DNA of 64,000 nucleotides from Kitasatospora aureofaciens (GTDB taxonomy: Bacteria; Actinomycetota; Actinomycetes; Streptomycetales; Streptomycetaceae): positions 1 through 64,000 of the forward strand of contig NZ_JAHTKP010000005.1 in NCBI RefSeq assembly GCF_019192735.1, in the 5' to 3' direction. Shown here piece by piece: positions 53,557-62,696 of this stretch. The notes beneath the pieces were generated by a model. The model ran no database searches, was not told the DNA's origin, and saw nothing but the letters and a program-made list of their open reading frames with translations. The translations under genes and the position numbers were made by a program. The first letter of the stretch is position 1; each line of letters begins with the position of its first letter.

Positions 53557-54287
53557 TGCCCAGGGCGATCGAGCGGGACGGCCTGCCGGAGTGGCTGGAG
53601 CCCGTCCGGGATGCCGCCGAGCGGGTGCTGCCGGAGCAGCTGAGCCGTTTCCTCCCGCCGGTCGAGGACAGCCGGGCCGCCGCCGTGCTGATGCTCTTCG
53701 GCGAGGGCCCGGACGGCCCGGACCTGCTGCTGACCGAGCGGGCCCGCTCGCTGCGCTCGCACGCCGGGCAGTCCTCATTCCCCGGCGGCGCGCTGGACCC
53801 GGAGGACGGCGACCCGGCCGGGCCGGGCCCGATCGCCGCGGCGCTGCGCGAGGCCTGGGAGGAGACCGGCCTGGATCCGGCCGGGGTGCAGGTGTTCGCC
53901 GAACTGCCGGCCCTCTACATCCCGGTGAGCCGGTTCGTGGTGACCCCGGTGCTCGGCTGGTGGCGTGAGGAGTCGCCGGTCCGGCCGGTGGACCAGGGCG
54001 AGACCGGCGCGGTGTTCCGGGTGACGATCGCGGACCTGGCCGATCCGGCGAACCGGGTCCGGCTGCGGCATCCGTCCGGTCATCTGGGCCCGGCCTTCGC
54101 GGTGGCCGGGCGGCTGGTCTGGGGCTTCACAGCGGGGGTGATCGACCGGGTGCTGCACCACAGCGGCCTGGAGCGGCCCTGGGACCCGTCCCGGATCGTC
54201 GATCTGTCGGACGAGGCGCTGGCCCTGGTGCAGGGCGACACCGACCGGTCCCGCGCGCTGCTGGGCGGCGACGCCGGTCCCTCGTGA
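53556..54287 (+). CDS. NUDIX hydrolase, CoA pyrophosphatase type
   Basis: The product is 243 aa. The CoA motif LLTERARSLRSHAGQSSFPG precedes the Nudix box GGALDPEDGDPAGPGPIAAA, then LREAWEETGLD. It probably cleaves CoA or oxidised CoA into phosphopantetheine and ADP. The start overlaps the nth stop, so the genes are coupled. Confidence 0.92.
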   Translation: MPRAIERDGLPEWLEPVRDAAERVLPEQLSRFLPPVEDSRAAAVLMLFGEGPDGPDLLLTERARSLRSHAGQSSFPGGALDPEDGDPAGPGPIAAALREAWEETGLDPAGVQVFAELPALYIPVSRFVVTPVLGWWREESPVRPVDQGETGAVFRVTIADLADPANRVRLRHPSGHLGPAFAVAGRLVWGFTAGVIDRVLHHSGLERPWDPSRIVDLSDEALALVQGDTDRSRALLGGDAGPS

Positions 54288-54333
54288 GGGCCCGTCCGCG
54301 CGGCGGCGCCGCCGGTCGTGGGAGGGTGTCCGG

Positions 54334-55518
54334 GTGAACGTCCTGGATGTGCTGCTGATCCTCGCTGCCGTCGGATTCGCCGTGTCGGGCTACCGGCAGG
54401 GCTTCGTGGTGGGCGTCCTGTCGGTGGTCGGCTTTCTCGGCGGCGGCCTGCTGGCCGTCCAGCTGCTGCCGCTGCTGCTCGACCACCTGAGCCCGGGCAC
54501 CATGGCCTCGGTGGTGGCCGTGGTGGTGGTGATCGTGTTCGCCGCGATCGGCCAGGCGATCACCACGCACTTCGGCTGGAAGCTGCGCGGCCACATCGAC
54601 CGCCGTCCGGCTCGGGTGCTGGACGCGGCCGGCGGGGCGGTCGTCAACGTGATCTCGATGCTGCTGGTGGCCTGGCTGATCGGCTCCGCGCTCGCCGGAA
54701 CGTCACTGCCGACGGTCTCCAAGCAGGTCCGCTCCTCGGCGATCCTCGGCGGCGTCCAGAACGCGCTGCCCGACGACGCGCCGAACTGGTTCTCGGACTT
54801 CTCCAAGGTGCTTGCCCGCAACGGCTTCCCGCAGGTCTTCAATCCCTTCGAGCACGAGCCGATCACCCAGGTCGACACCCCCGACCCCGCGCTGGCCGCC
54901 AGCCCGGCGGTGGCGAAGGCGAAGCAGAGCCTGGTCAAGGTGGTCGGCACCGCCACCTCCTGCGGCAAGACCCTGGAGGGCAGCGGCTTCGTCTTCGCCC
55001 CGCACCGGGTGATGACCAACGCCCACGTCGTCGGCGGGGTCGACGAGCCGACCGTGCAGATCGGCGGCGTCGGCCAGCTCTACGACGCGACGGTGGTCCG
55101 CTACGACTGGCAGCGCGATATCGCGATCCTGGACGTGCCCAAGCTGAACGCGCCTCCGCTGTCCTTCGCCGGGGAGGCGAAGACCAACGACAGCGCGATC
55201 GTGGCCGGCTTCCCGGAGAACGGCGCCTTCAACGTCCAGCCGGCCCGGATCCGCGGCCGGATCCAGGCCAACGGCCCGGACATCTACCACCGCGGCCAGG
55301 TGGTGCGCGACGTCTACTCGGTCCGCTCGCTGGTCCGCCAGGGCAACAGTGGTGGCCCGCTGCTCACCCCGGACGGCCAGGTGTACGGCGTGGTGTTCGC
55401 CAAGTCGCTGGACAGCGCCGACACCGGGTACGTGCTCACCTCGGCCGAGGTGAAGGACGACGCCGAGAAGGGCAGCACCGCGACGGCGCGGGTGGACACC
55501 CAGGGCTGCGCGCTCTGA
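54334..55518 (+). CDS. MarP-type membrane serine protease
   Basis: The product is 394 aa. A CvpA-like N terminus has four helices (residues 1-120). The outer trypsin-like domain has MTNAHVVGG (His), WQRDIAILDV (Asp) and GNSGGPLL (Ser), with two cysteines (TSCGKT and QGCAL) placed for the regulatory disulfide known in mycobacterial MarP. MarP protects against acid and processes cell-wall enzymes. GTG starts at 54334. Confidence 0.92.
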   Translation: MNVLDVLLILAAVGFAVSGYRQGFVVGVLSVVGFLGGGLLAVQLLPLLLDHLSPGTMASVVAVVVVIVFAAIGQAITTHFGWKLRGHIDRRPARVLDAAGGAVVNVISMLLVAWLIGSALAGTSLPTVSKQVRSSAILGGVQNALPDDAPNWFSDFSKVLARNGFPQVFNPFEHEPITQVDTPDPALAASPAVAKAKQSLVKVVGTATSCGKTLEGSGFVFAPHRVMTNAHVVGGVDEPTVQIGGVGQLYDATVVRYDWQRDIAILDVPKLNAPPLSFAGEAKTNDSAIVAGFPENGAFNVQPARIRGRIQANGPDIYHRGQVVRDVYSVRSLVRQGNSGGPLLTPDGQVYGVVFAKSLDSADTGYVLTSAEVKDDAEKGSTATARVDTQGCAL

Positions 55519-55660
55519 CGCAGGTCGGCGCGCCGGGACGGGGTCGGGCCGGATATCCGTCGCATCGTCAGTCCGCCCTGGTAGCCTCTGCCGCGCTCAC
55601 CCGTTCGGCTCAATCCGGCGCCGGCCCGGAGTGAGCGCAACGGGAGGTCGTGGTAGTCCG

Positions 55661-56362
55661 ATGATGGGTCACTCGCACGCGGTCAGCGGAGCGATGCTGT
55701 ATGCGGCATCGGCGCCTTTCCTTCCCCCGTTGCTGCTGCACACCACACTGCAGCCGGCGGACATACTCATGGGCACGGTGCTGTGCGCGGGCGCGGCCCT
55801 GCTGCCGGACCTCGACCACCACGACGGCTCGATCGCCAACTTCCTCGGCCCGGTCTCCAAGGCGCTCTGCCGCTTCGTGGCCTGGGCCTCCGGCGGTCAC
55901 CGGCACGCCACCCACTCGCTGCTGTTCGTCGCGTTCATGGGCGCCGGCACCTGGGCGGGCGTCACCTTCCTGGGCCGCTACTTCACCCTCGGGGTGACGT
56001 TCTTCCTGCTCGCCCTCGCGATCCGGGCGCTGCGGCTCTGCCCGCCCGGCGACGGCCCGGAGGCGTGGATCACCGTCATCGGCCTGGCCGCGCTCGGCAC
56101 CTTCGGGATGAACACCTGGATGCCGAACGCCCCCGGCTGGCTGCCGTACGCGGTGGCGCTGGGCACGCTGGCGCACCTGCTGGGCGACTGCCTGACGAAG
56201 AAGGGCGCGCCGCTGCTCTGGCCGCACAAGGAGCGCTACGAGGTGGTGCTGATCAAGCGCAGCGGCAACAACGTCGAGACCAAGGTACTGGTGCCGATCA
56301 TGTCGGTGGCGACCTTCGTCCTGCTCTGGTTCACCGCGCTGTCACCGACGATCGTGAACTGA
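55661..56362 (+). CDS. YdjM-family membrane-bound metal-dependent hydrolase
   Basis: The product is 233 aa with about six helices. MMGHSHAVSG, PDLDHHDGSI and GGHRHATHSLL carry the conserved His/Asp residues, and LGDCLTKKGAPLLWPHKER is the C-terminal signature. Relatives include YdjM and LexA-regulated membrane hydrolases; the reaction is not established. ATG at 55661 follows GGGAGG; a start at 55664 is equally possible. Confidence 0.88.
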   Translation: MMGHSHAVSGAMLYAASAPFLPPLLLHTTLQPADILMGTVLCAGAALLPDLDHHDGSIANFLGPVSKALCRFVAWASGGHRHATHSLLFVAFMGAGTWAGVTFLGRYFTLGVTFFLLALAIRALRLCPPGDGPEAWITVIGLAALGTFGMNTWMPNAPGWLPYAVALGTLAHLLGDCLTKKGAPLLWPHKERYEVVLIKRSGNNVETKVLVPIMSVATFVLLWFTALSPTIVN

Positions 56363-56422
56363 GCCGAACTGTGGCGCGTCGTGAACCGAGCGGCGCTTTT
56401 TGACGGGATGCGGCGCGAGGCC

Positions 56423-56632
56423 TCAGGTCTCGCGCCGCAGTCGTACGCCCACCCAGCGGGCGCGCCGGCCGAGGATGCGTGGGATGCCGAGCTGCCGCTG
56501 CGCCGAGCGCTGACGGCCGTCCGGGCCGTCGTAGCCGAGGTCGTCCGCCCAGTCGGAACGGTGGGCGGACCGGTGCGAGCTGTTGTGGCGTCGGCCGCGC
56601 GATGCGCCGCCGCGATCGGGCATCCAGGTCAT
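56423..56632 (-). CDS. possible small basic protein
   Basis: The reverse frame from ATG at 56630-56632 gives 69 aa rich in Arg, His and Ser (RGRRHNSSHRSAHRSDWADD) ending RARWVGVRLRRET. The frame remains open upstream to 56719. GC bias at third positions is modest, so coding is uncertain. It is convergent with the YdjM-like gene. Confidence 0.35.
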   Translation of the reverse strand: MTWMPDRGGASRGRRHNSSHRSAHRSDWADDLGYDGPDGRQRSAQRQLGIPRILGRRARWVGVRLRRET

Positions 56633-56753
56633 ACCGGAATGGATGCCCCTGGGCCGGTCGGGGTAACCGTCCGAGGGGCATCGGAAGTGGCCTATGCGTT
56701 TGTCATATGAGCACAACATTAAGGAAGTTGGGAGCCAGGTCCCGGTCCGGCCC

Positions 56754-57776
56754 TCACTCCTTGTGCCGACCGACCCAGTCCAGCAGCTCCGCCGTGAACT
56801 GCTCCGGCGCCTCCTCGTGCGGGAAGTGCCCGACGCCCGGCATCAGCCGCCAGCGGTACGGCGCCGCCACGTACTCGCCGCCGCCGAGCGCGGTGTGCGA
56901 CAGCAGCACCGGGTCCGCCGCGCCCTGGACGTGCAGGGTGGGCGCGGTGATGGGCTTCTTCATCCGCCGGGCGAACTGGATGCCGTCCGGACGGGCCATC
57001 GACCGCAGCAGCCAGCGGTACGGCTCGATCGAACAGTGCGCCGTGCTGGGGATCTGGATCGCCTGCCGGTACGCGTGCACCGCCGCCTCGTCCAGCTTGT
57101 CCGGCCCGGTCCACTCGTCCAGGTACCGGCCGACCAGCGCGGCGTCGTCGGCCACCAGGCGGCGTTCCGGTATCCACGGCCGCTGGAAGCCCAGCACGTG
57201 CTCGAAGGCGGCCATCTGACGGCGGTCGGTGAGCAGCGCCCGGCGCAGGTCCCGGGGGTGCGCGGCGGAGACCACGGTGAGGCTCTGGATGACCGACGGG
57301 CGCATCACCGCCGCCACCCAGGCCAGCGTGCCGCCGGAGGCGTGGCCGACCAGGTGGGCCCGGCGTTCGCCGAGCGAGCGGATCACCCCGGTGATGTCCA
57401 GGGCGAGGTTGCCCGGGTCGTATCCGCGCGGGGTGCGGTCGCTGCCGCCGATGCCCCGCAGGTCGAGCGCGACCGCGCGGTAGCCGGCCGCGGCGAGCGC
57501 GGTCAGCTGGTGGCGCCAGGCCCACCAGTACTCGGGCCAGCCGTGCACCAGCAGCACCAGCGGGCCCGCGCCCAGCTCGGCGATGTGGAACCGGGCGCCG
57601 TTGGCCGCGAGGTCGCGGTGCGTCCACGGGCCGCTCTGCCGGATGCTCCAGGCCTCGGCCTCGGCCGCCCCGGCGGCCCCGTCGGCGACCCCGTCGACGG
57701 CCTTCCGGCCGGGCTCCAGATCGGGGCCGGAGTCGGCGGACTGCTGCGAGGGCACGGGCTTCTGGTCAAGCGGCAT
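56754..57776 (-). CDS. alpha/beta hydrolase (epoxide hydrolase-like)
   Basis: The product is 340 aa with a disordered first 45 residues. LVHGWPEYWWAWRHQ is the epoxide hydrolase-type oxyanion motif. The nucleophile elbow reads VGHASGGTLAW, so a Ser occupies the site where true epoxide hydrolases have Asp (GHDWG). The His is in GVGHFPHEEAPE. It therefore looks like a serine hydrolase within that subfamily. Confidence 0.88.
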   Translation of the reverse strand: MPLDQKPVPSQQSADSGPDLEPGRKAVDGVADGAAGAAEAEAWSIRQSGPWTHRDLAANGARFHIAELGAGPLVLLVHGWPEYWWAWRHQLTALAAAGYRAVALDLRGIGGSDRTPRGYDPGNLALDITGVIRSLGERRAHLVGHASGGTLAWVAAVMRPSVIQSLTVVSAAHPRDLRRALLTDRRQMAAFEHVLGFQRPWIPERRLVADDAALVGRYLDEWTGPDKLDEAAVHAYRQAIQIPSTAHCSIEPYRWLLRSMARPDGIQFARRMKKPITAPTLHVQGAADPVLLSHTALGGGEYVAAPYRWRLMPGVGHFPHEEAPEQFTAELLDWVGRHKE

Positions 57777-57849
57777 ACCGAGAGCGTGTCACATCCGTGT
57801 GCCGGACACGTGCCCGGCACTCGTTGTCGGTCCGCCCAACGGGGGCGGC

Positions 57850-57945
57850 CGGGGCGGAATCCGCTGCGAAACCCGTGGTGAAACGCTTTGCGAAACCCGT
57901 AGCGGAATCTGCGCCGGAACCAGCGACGGAATCCGTTACGGAATG
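57850..57945. repeat. degenerate repeat tract
   Basis: Six or so copies of a loose unit (GCGGAATCCG / GCGAAACCCGT / ACGGAATCCGTT) lie between the hydrolase promoter and the end of the holin-like gene, covering its C-terminal codons. Confidence 0.6.
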
Positions 57946-58412
57946 CGGCCCAGCGCCCGGTCGATCTCCTCCTTGGTGGCCGGCCGCGGCCGGGCGTTCT
58001 TCAGGACGTCGGCGGTCTTCTGGGCGCCCTCGATGGTGCGGACCGGCTTCTCGATCCTCTTGAACGAACGCCACGCCAGCAGGCCGAGCAGCACCGCGAG
58101 CAGCAGGTAGGCGCCGGCCACGATGAAGAACGACCAGCCGAGCGACAGGCCCAGTGCGTGGATGCCGAAGGCCGCCGCGGCGCTCAGCATCGGGACGGCG
58201 GCCAGCGCGACCACGCCGGCGACCGTCAGCGAGACCCCGCCGGAGACGCCGCGCTTGACGTCCGCCCGCAGCTCGGCCTTGGCGAGCGCGATCTCGTCGT
58301 GGACCAGCGCGGACAGGTCGGCGGTGGCCGCCGCGAACAGCTGCCCCACCGAACGCTCGCCCTCGTAGGGCGCCCGGCCGTTGCTGGACGGGTCTGCGGC
58401 TCCTGCGGGCAT
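57936..58412 (-). CDS. phage holin-like (Act_holin) membrane protein
   Basis: The product is 158 aa. A helical N-terminal region (QLFAAATADLSALVHDEIAL; KAELRADVKRG) leads to two membrane helices, then a charged C-terminal helix with TKEEIDRALGRIP. This is the actinobacterial holin-X family, usually chromosomal and not phage. ATG is at 58410-58412 with GGAG upstream. Function unknown. Confidence 0.85.
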   Translation of the reverse strand: MPAGAADPSSNGRAPYEGERSVGQLFAAATADLSALVHDEIALAKAELRADVKRGVSGGVSLTVAGVVALAAVPMLSAAAAFGIHALGLSLGWSFFIVAGAYLLLAVLLGLLAWRSFKRIEKPVRTIEGAQKTADVLKNARPRPATKEEIDRALGRIP

Positions 58413-58656
58413 CAGCGGTTCTCCTCTGCGGCTGTGCGGCGTGACGCCGCCGCGCGGTGCGGTTCCGGGGGCCGGAGGGGGCCCGGTGGCGTCAGTGGAC
58501 TGTCGACAGCTCAGAATCATGCCCCTACCGGTCAGTCGGACACCACTCCGGGGGCCCCGGCGGAGCGACGTGTCCCGGTGTCACGGAGCCGGGGGAGGGG
58601 CGTCGGGAGAGCCCGGGCGGGCCCGCTGAGCGGTCCTCAGCGGGCCTTGGTGGTCC

Positions 58657-60045
58657 TCAGCGGGACGACTCCGCTCCGCCGTCCGTCCGGTCGTCGCCGG
58701 GGTGTGGTGCGAACTCGGCCACCCGGGACCGCCAGGCCGGATCGTCCTGCTGGTAGACGTCCGGGATGCCGTCGCCGTCCAGGTCCCGGTCCTCCTCCTC
58801 GCACAGCTCCCGGTAGTGCCGGTTGCGCAGCTTGAGCAGCACGGTGGCGACCAGAGCGCACAGCAGCGAGCCCACCAGGACGGCGGTCTTGGCGCGGTCG
58901 GCCAGCGCGAGGTCCCCGGGGAAGGCCAGCTCGCTGATCAGCAGCGAGACGGTGAAGCCGATCCCCGCGAGCACCGAGACCGCGAACATGTCGGCCCATT
59001 TGAGCTGCGGGTTCAGCTCCGCCCGGGTGAACCGGGCGGTCAGCCAGGTGCCGCCGAATATGCCCACCGTCTTGCCGACCAGCAGGCCGATGACGATGCC
59101 CAGCGGCGCGGCCTGGGTGAACACCTCGCGCAGCGCCGAGCCGGAGATCGTCACCCCGGCCGCGAACAGCGCGAACACCGGGACGGCCAGGCCGGCCGAG
59201 AGCGGGCGGACCAGGTGCTCGATGTGCTCGCCGGGGGAGTGCTGCTCGTCGCCCTCGCGGTGGCAGCGCAGCATCAGGCCCATGGCGACGCCCGCCACGG
59301 TGGCGTGCACGCCGCTCTCGTGCATCAGCGCCCAGATCACGAAGGCCAGAGGCACGAACAGGTACCAGCCGTGCACCCCGCGCCGGTGCAGGAACCAGAA
59401 CAGCACCAGACCGGCGAAGGCCAGGCCGAGCGCCCAGAACTTGATGCCGGAGCTGTAGAAGATCGCGATGATCAGGATCGCGATCAGGTCGTCGACGACG
59501 GCCAGGGTGAGCAGGAAGGCACGCAGCGCCGAGGGCAGGTGACTGCCGACCACGGCCAGCACGCCGAGTGCGAAGGCGATGTCGGTGGCGGTCGGGATCG
59601 CCCAGCCGCCGGGGTGGCCGCCGCTGCCGGAGTTGGTCAGGGCGAACAGGATCGCGGGCAGCGCGACGCCACAGACTGCGGCTATGACGGGCAGCAGCGC
59701 AGCGCTCGGGCTGCGCAGCTCGCCCGCGACGAACTCCCGCTTGAGCTCGATGCCGGCCACGAAGAAGAAGATCGTCAGCAGGCCGTCCTTGGCCCAGTCG
59801 CCCAGCGTGAGGTCGAGGTGGAGCGGGGCGGACGGGCCGATGGTGTGGTCGAGGACGCTCTCGTACGCGTGCGGCCAGACGTTGGCCCAGATCAACGCGA
59901 TCACGGCGGCGATCAGCAGCAGCACGCCGCCGACCGTCTCGGTGCGCAGCGCGTCGGTGATGTACGTCCGCTCGGGCAGTGACAGCCGGCCGAGAAGCTG
60001 CCGGCGGCGGGTCGTCGGCTGGTTGACGGGCGGCTGATCGGTCAC
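58657..60045 (-). CDS. nhaA: Na+/H+ antiporter NhaA with C-terminal EF-hand-like loop
   Basis: The product is 462 aa. IPTATDIAFALGVLA holds the conserved Asp of helix 4, and LAVVDDLIAILIIAIF the Asp pair of helix 5, both needed for ion binding. Twelve helices are expected. The tail after residue about 410 includes EEEDRDLDGDGIPDVYQQDD, a DxDxDGxxD calcium-loop pattern not part of standard NhaA. The transporter expels Na+ in exchange for protons. GTG at 60045 is the conserved start. Confidence 0.93.
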   Translation of the reverse strand: MTDQPPVNQPTTRRRQLLGRLSLPERTYITDALRTETVGGVLLLIAAVIALIWANVWPHAYESVLDHTIGPSAPLHLDLTLGDWAKDGLLTIFFFVAGIELKREFVAGELRSPSAALLPVIAAVCGVALPAILFALTNSGSGGHPGGWAIPTATDIAFALGVLAVVGSHLPSALRAFLLTLAVVDDLIAILIIAIFYSSGIKFWALGLAFAGLVLFWFLHRRGVHGWYLFVPLAFVIWALMHESGVHATVAGVAMGLMLRCHREGDEQHSPGEHIEHLVRPLSAGLAVPVFALFAAGVTISGSALREVFTQAAPLGIVIGLLVGKTVGIFGGTWLTARFTRAELNPQLKWADMFAVSVLAGIGFTVSLLISELAFPGDLALADRAKTAVLVGSLLCALVATVLLKLRNRHYRELCEEEDRDLDGDGIPDVYQQDDPAWRSRVAEFAPHPGDDRTDGGAESSR

Positions 60046-60256
60046 GCGCGGACCTCCTGAGGACTGGGAACGGCAAACGACTGCACGTGTGGTGCAGTTG
60101 CCGACCAGACTTCCCGGCGCGCCCTGTGACGCCCGGACTCCTGTTCGAGGATCTTGATGCGTCTTTGACAGTCTAACGGGAGCGTTCGTGTGACATCCGG
60201 ATTGTCCTATTCAAGGACTTAAGCCCCGCGAGCGCTTTTTGCACCCTCGCGTGGCA
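60046..60256. other. upstream region of nhaA
   Basis: No gene was found. Features are an inverted repeat GTCCT-ATTCA-AGGAC at about 60205-60219 and a TTGACA box at about 60166 pointing rightward. Confidence 0.45.
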
Positions 60257-60329
60257 CCCCACCTGCACCCGAATGACCTCGGCCGCATGCAGAGAGTGAC
60301 CGCGTTTCTATCGTCGGGTGCAGGTGGGG
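60257..60329. repeat. 16-bp perfect inverted repeat
   Basis: CCCCACCTGCACCCGA at 60257-60272 and its exact complement at 60314-60329 are separated by 41 bp. The right arm overlaps the GTG start of the small reading frame at 60318. Confidence 0.8.
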
Positions 60330-60467
60330 CTGGCGGTGATGGCCGGAGCGCGGTCGCTGCGCAGCCGCGGCTTCGTCCAGAGCGCGTACGAGGCCCTGCA
60401 CACCCTGGCCGCGAACCGGCGCACGCCGGATGCTGCGCCCGAACAACAACTGTGCCCCGGGCGGTGA
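60318..60467 (+). CDS. possible small protein
   Basis: The frame gives 49 aa, with an internal ATG at 60339 (MAGARSLRSRGFVQSAYEAL, then HTLAANRRTPD). Codon bias is of the actinomycete type. Its stop codon lies in the loop of a terminator hairpin. No family is recognised. Confidence 0.35.
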   Translation: MQVGLAVMAGARSLRSRGFVQSAYEALHTLAANRRTPDAAPEQQLCPGR

Positions 60468-60482
60468 ACCGCCCGGGGCACA
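60451..60482. terminator. bidirectional terminator after acs
   Basis: TGTGCCCCGGGCGG and its exact complement enclose TGAA. It lies 47 bp beyond the acs stop on the reverse strand. Confidence 0.9.
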
Positions 60483-60529
60483 GCCCGCTGTCTCAGCGCA
60501 CTCGTCTCAGCGCATTTGTCTCAGGGCAC

Positions 60530-62485
60530 TCAGCCGTTGCTGCCGGCCGGCGGCAGCTGGGCCTGGATCTGGCTCATCACCGTGCTGTCGGCGAGGGTGG
60601 TGGTGTCGCCGACCTCGCGGCCCTCGGCGATGTCGCGCAGCAGGCGGCGCATGATCTTGCCGGAGCGGGTCTTCGGCAGTTCGCCGACCACCTTGATCTG
60701 CTTCGGCTTGGCGATCGGGCCGAGCGTGCGGCCGACGTGCGCCCGCAGCTCCTCGACCAGCTCCGGGGTCTCGGTGGCTCCGCCACGCAGGATCACGAAG
60801 GCGACGATCGCCTGGCCGGTGGTGGCGTCGGTGGCGCCGACGACGGCGGACTCGGCCACCGAGGAGTGGCCGACCAGGGCCGACTCGACCTCGGTGGTGG
60901 AGATGTTGTGGCCGGAGACGAGCATGACGTCGTCGACCCGGCCGAGCAGCCAGATGTCGCCGTCCTCGTCCTTCTTGGCGCCGTCGCCGGCGAAGTAGCG
61001 GCCCTGGAAGCGCGACCAGTAGGTGTCGATGTAGCGCTGGTCGTCGCCCCAGATGGTGCGGAGCATCGAGGGCCACGGTTCGGTGAGGACGAGGTAGCCG
61101 CCGGAGCCGTTCGGGACCTCGTTGGCCTCGTCGTCGACGACGGTGGCCGCGATGCCCGGCAGGGCGCGCTGGGCGGAGCCCGGCTTGGTCTCGGTGACGC
61201 CCGGCAGCGGGCTGATCATGATGGCGCCGGTCTCGGTCTGCCACCAGGTGTCCACGATCGGGGTCTTGCCGGCGCCGATGTGCTCGCGGTACCAGATCCA
61301 GGCCTCGGGGTTGATCGGCTCGCCGACGCTGCCCAGCACCCGCAGCGAGGACAGGTCGAACTTCGCGGGGATGTCGTCGCCCCACTTCATGAAGGTGCGG
61401 ATCGCGGTGGGGGCGGTGTAGAGGATCGTCACGCCGTACTTCTGGACGATCTCCCAGAACCGGCCCTGGTGCGGGGTGTCCGGGGTGCCCTCGTAGATGA
61501 CCTGGGTGGCGCCGTTGGAGAGCGGGCCGTAGACGATGTACGAGTGGCCGGTGACCCAGCCGATGTCGGCGGTGCACCAGTAGACGTCGGTGTCCGGCTT
61601 GAGGTCGAAGACCGCGTGGTGGGTGTAGCTGGCCTGGGTGAGGTAGCCGCCCGAGGTGTGCAGGATGCCCTTGGGCTTTCCGGTGGTGCCCGAGGTGTAC
61701 AGGATGAACAGCGGGTGCTCGGCCTCGTGCGCCTCGGGGGTGTGCTCGGTGGACTGGCGCGCGGTGATCTCGTGCCACCAGACGTCGCGGCCCTCGGTCC
61801 AGGCGATCTCCTGCCCGGTGCGGCGGACCACCAGGACGTGGTCGACGCCGTCGGCCTTGGTGAGCGCCTCGTCGATGGCGGGCTTGAGCGCGGACGGCTT
61901 GCCGCGGCGGTAGCCGCCGTCGGCGGTGATGACGAGCTTGGCCTGGGCGTCCTGGATGCGGGAGGCGACGGCGTCGGCGGAGAAGCCGCCGAAGACCACC
62001 GAGTGGGTGGCGCCGATCCGGGCGCAGGCGAGGATCGCGACGACCGCCTCGGCGATCATCGGCAGGTAGATCGCCACCCGGTCGCCCTTGACGACGCCGA
62101 GCTCCAGCAGCGCGTTGGCGGCCTGCGAGACCTCGTCCTTGAGCTGGGCGTAGGTGATCGAGCGGCTGTCGCCGGGCTCGCCCTCGAAGTGGATGGCGAC
62201 CCGGTCGCCCAGGCCGGCCTCGACGTGCCGGTCGACGCAGTTGTAGGCCACGTTGAGCTTGCCGTCGGCGAACCACTTGGCGAACGGCGGGTTGGACCAG
62301 TCGAGCGTCTCGGTGGGCTCGACGGCCCAGCTGAGGCGGCGGGCCTGCTCGGCCCAGAAGCCCAGGCGGTCCTCGGAGGCCTGCGCGTACGCGGCCGCGG
62401 TGACGTTGGCGGCTGCGGCGAGCTCTGCCGGCGGGGCGAAGCGCCGCTCCTCCTTGAGCAGGTTGGCCAGGCTCTCGTTGCTCAA
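60530..62485 (-). CDS. acs: acetyl-CoA synthetase
   Basis: The product is 651 aa. The AMP-binding motif [31 protein letters not shown], the hinge region [20 protein letters not shown] and the C-terminal [11 protein letters not shown]ys (site of acetyl regulation) are all present. It converts acetate, ATP and CoA to acetyl-CoA. TTG at 62483-62485 opens the conserved [16 protein letters not shown] start. Confidence 0.96.
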   Translation of the reverse strand: MSNESLANLLKEERRFAPPAELAAAANVTAAAYAQASEDRLGFWAEQARRLSWAVEPTETLDWSNPPFAKWFADGKLNVAYNCVDRHVEAGLGDRVAIHFEGEPGDSRSITYAQLKDEVSQAANALLELGVVKGDRVAIYLPMIAEAVVAILACARIGATHSVVFGGFSADAVASRIQDAQAKLVITADGGYRRGKPSALKPAIDEALTKADGVDHVLVVRRTGQEIAWTEGRDVWWHEITARQSTEHTPEAHEAEHPLFILYTSGTTGKPKGILHTSGGYLTQASYTHHAVFDLKPDTDVYWCTADIGWVTGHSYIVYGPLSNGATQVIYEGTPDTPHQGRFWEIVQKYGVTILYTAPTAIRTFMKWGDDIPAKFDLSSLRVLGSVGEPINPEAWIWYREHIGAGKTPIVDTWWQTETGAIMISPLPGVTETKPGSAQRALPGIAATVVDDEANEVPNGSGGYLVLTEPWPSMLRTIWGDDQRYIDTYWSRFQGRYFAGDGAKKDEDGDIWLLGRVDDVMLVSGHNISTTEVESALVGHSSVAESAVVGATDATTGQAIVAFVILRGGATETPELVEELRAHVGRTLGPIAKPKQIKVVGELPKTRSGKIMRRLLRDIAEGREVGDTTTLADSTVMSQIQAQLPPAGSNG

Positions 62486-62652
62486 CGCGCACTCCTCATC
62501 GAGTCATGATCTGGGGCGATCCCGTGCGTGGGGATTGTCCCGTGTGTCCCAGCGCACAGCTCACCAGGCGAACGGCCCAGTTGACAAGAGGCACCGGGTA
62601 ATTGGTGTAGACCTTTGACCGAGAGTCGAACGGACGTCGTCGCGGCGGGGGT

Positions 62653-62691
62653 GGGTCCGCGCCCCGGCCCGCCCGGCGGGGACACGGACCC
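62653..62691 (-). terminator. terminator of the carbonic anhydrase fusion gene
   Basis: GGGTCCG and CGGACCC with inner GCCCC/GGGGA pairing form a hairpin just beyond the stop of that gene on the reverse strand. Confidence 0.65.
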
Positions 62692-62696
62692 GGCTC

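Noticed and set aside
60239..62509. A 756-aa forward frame opposite acs
   Set aside because: Shadow of acs, which has full acetyl-CoA synthetase motifs on the reverse strand.
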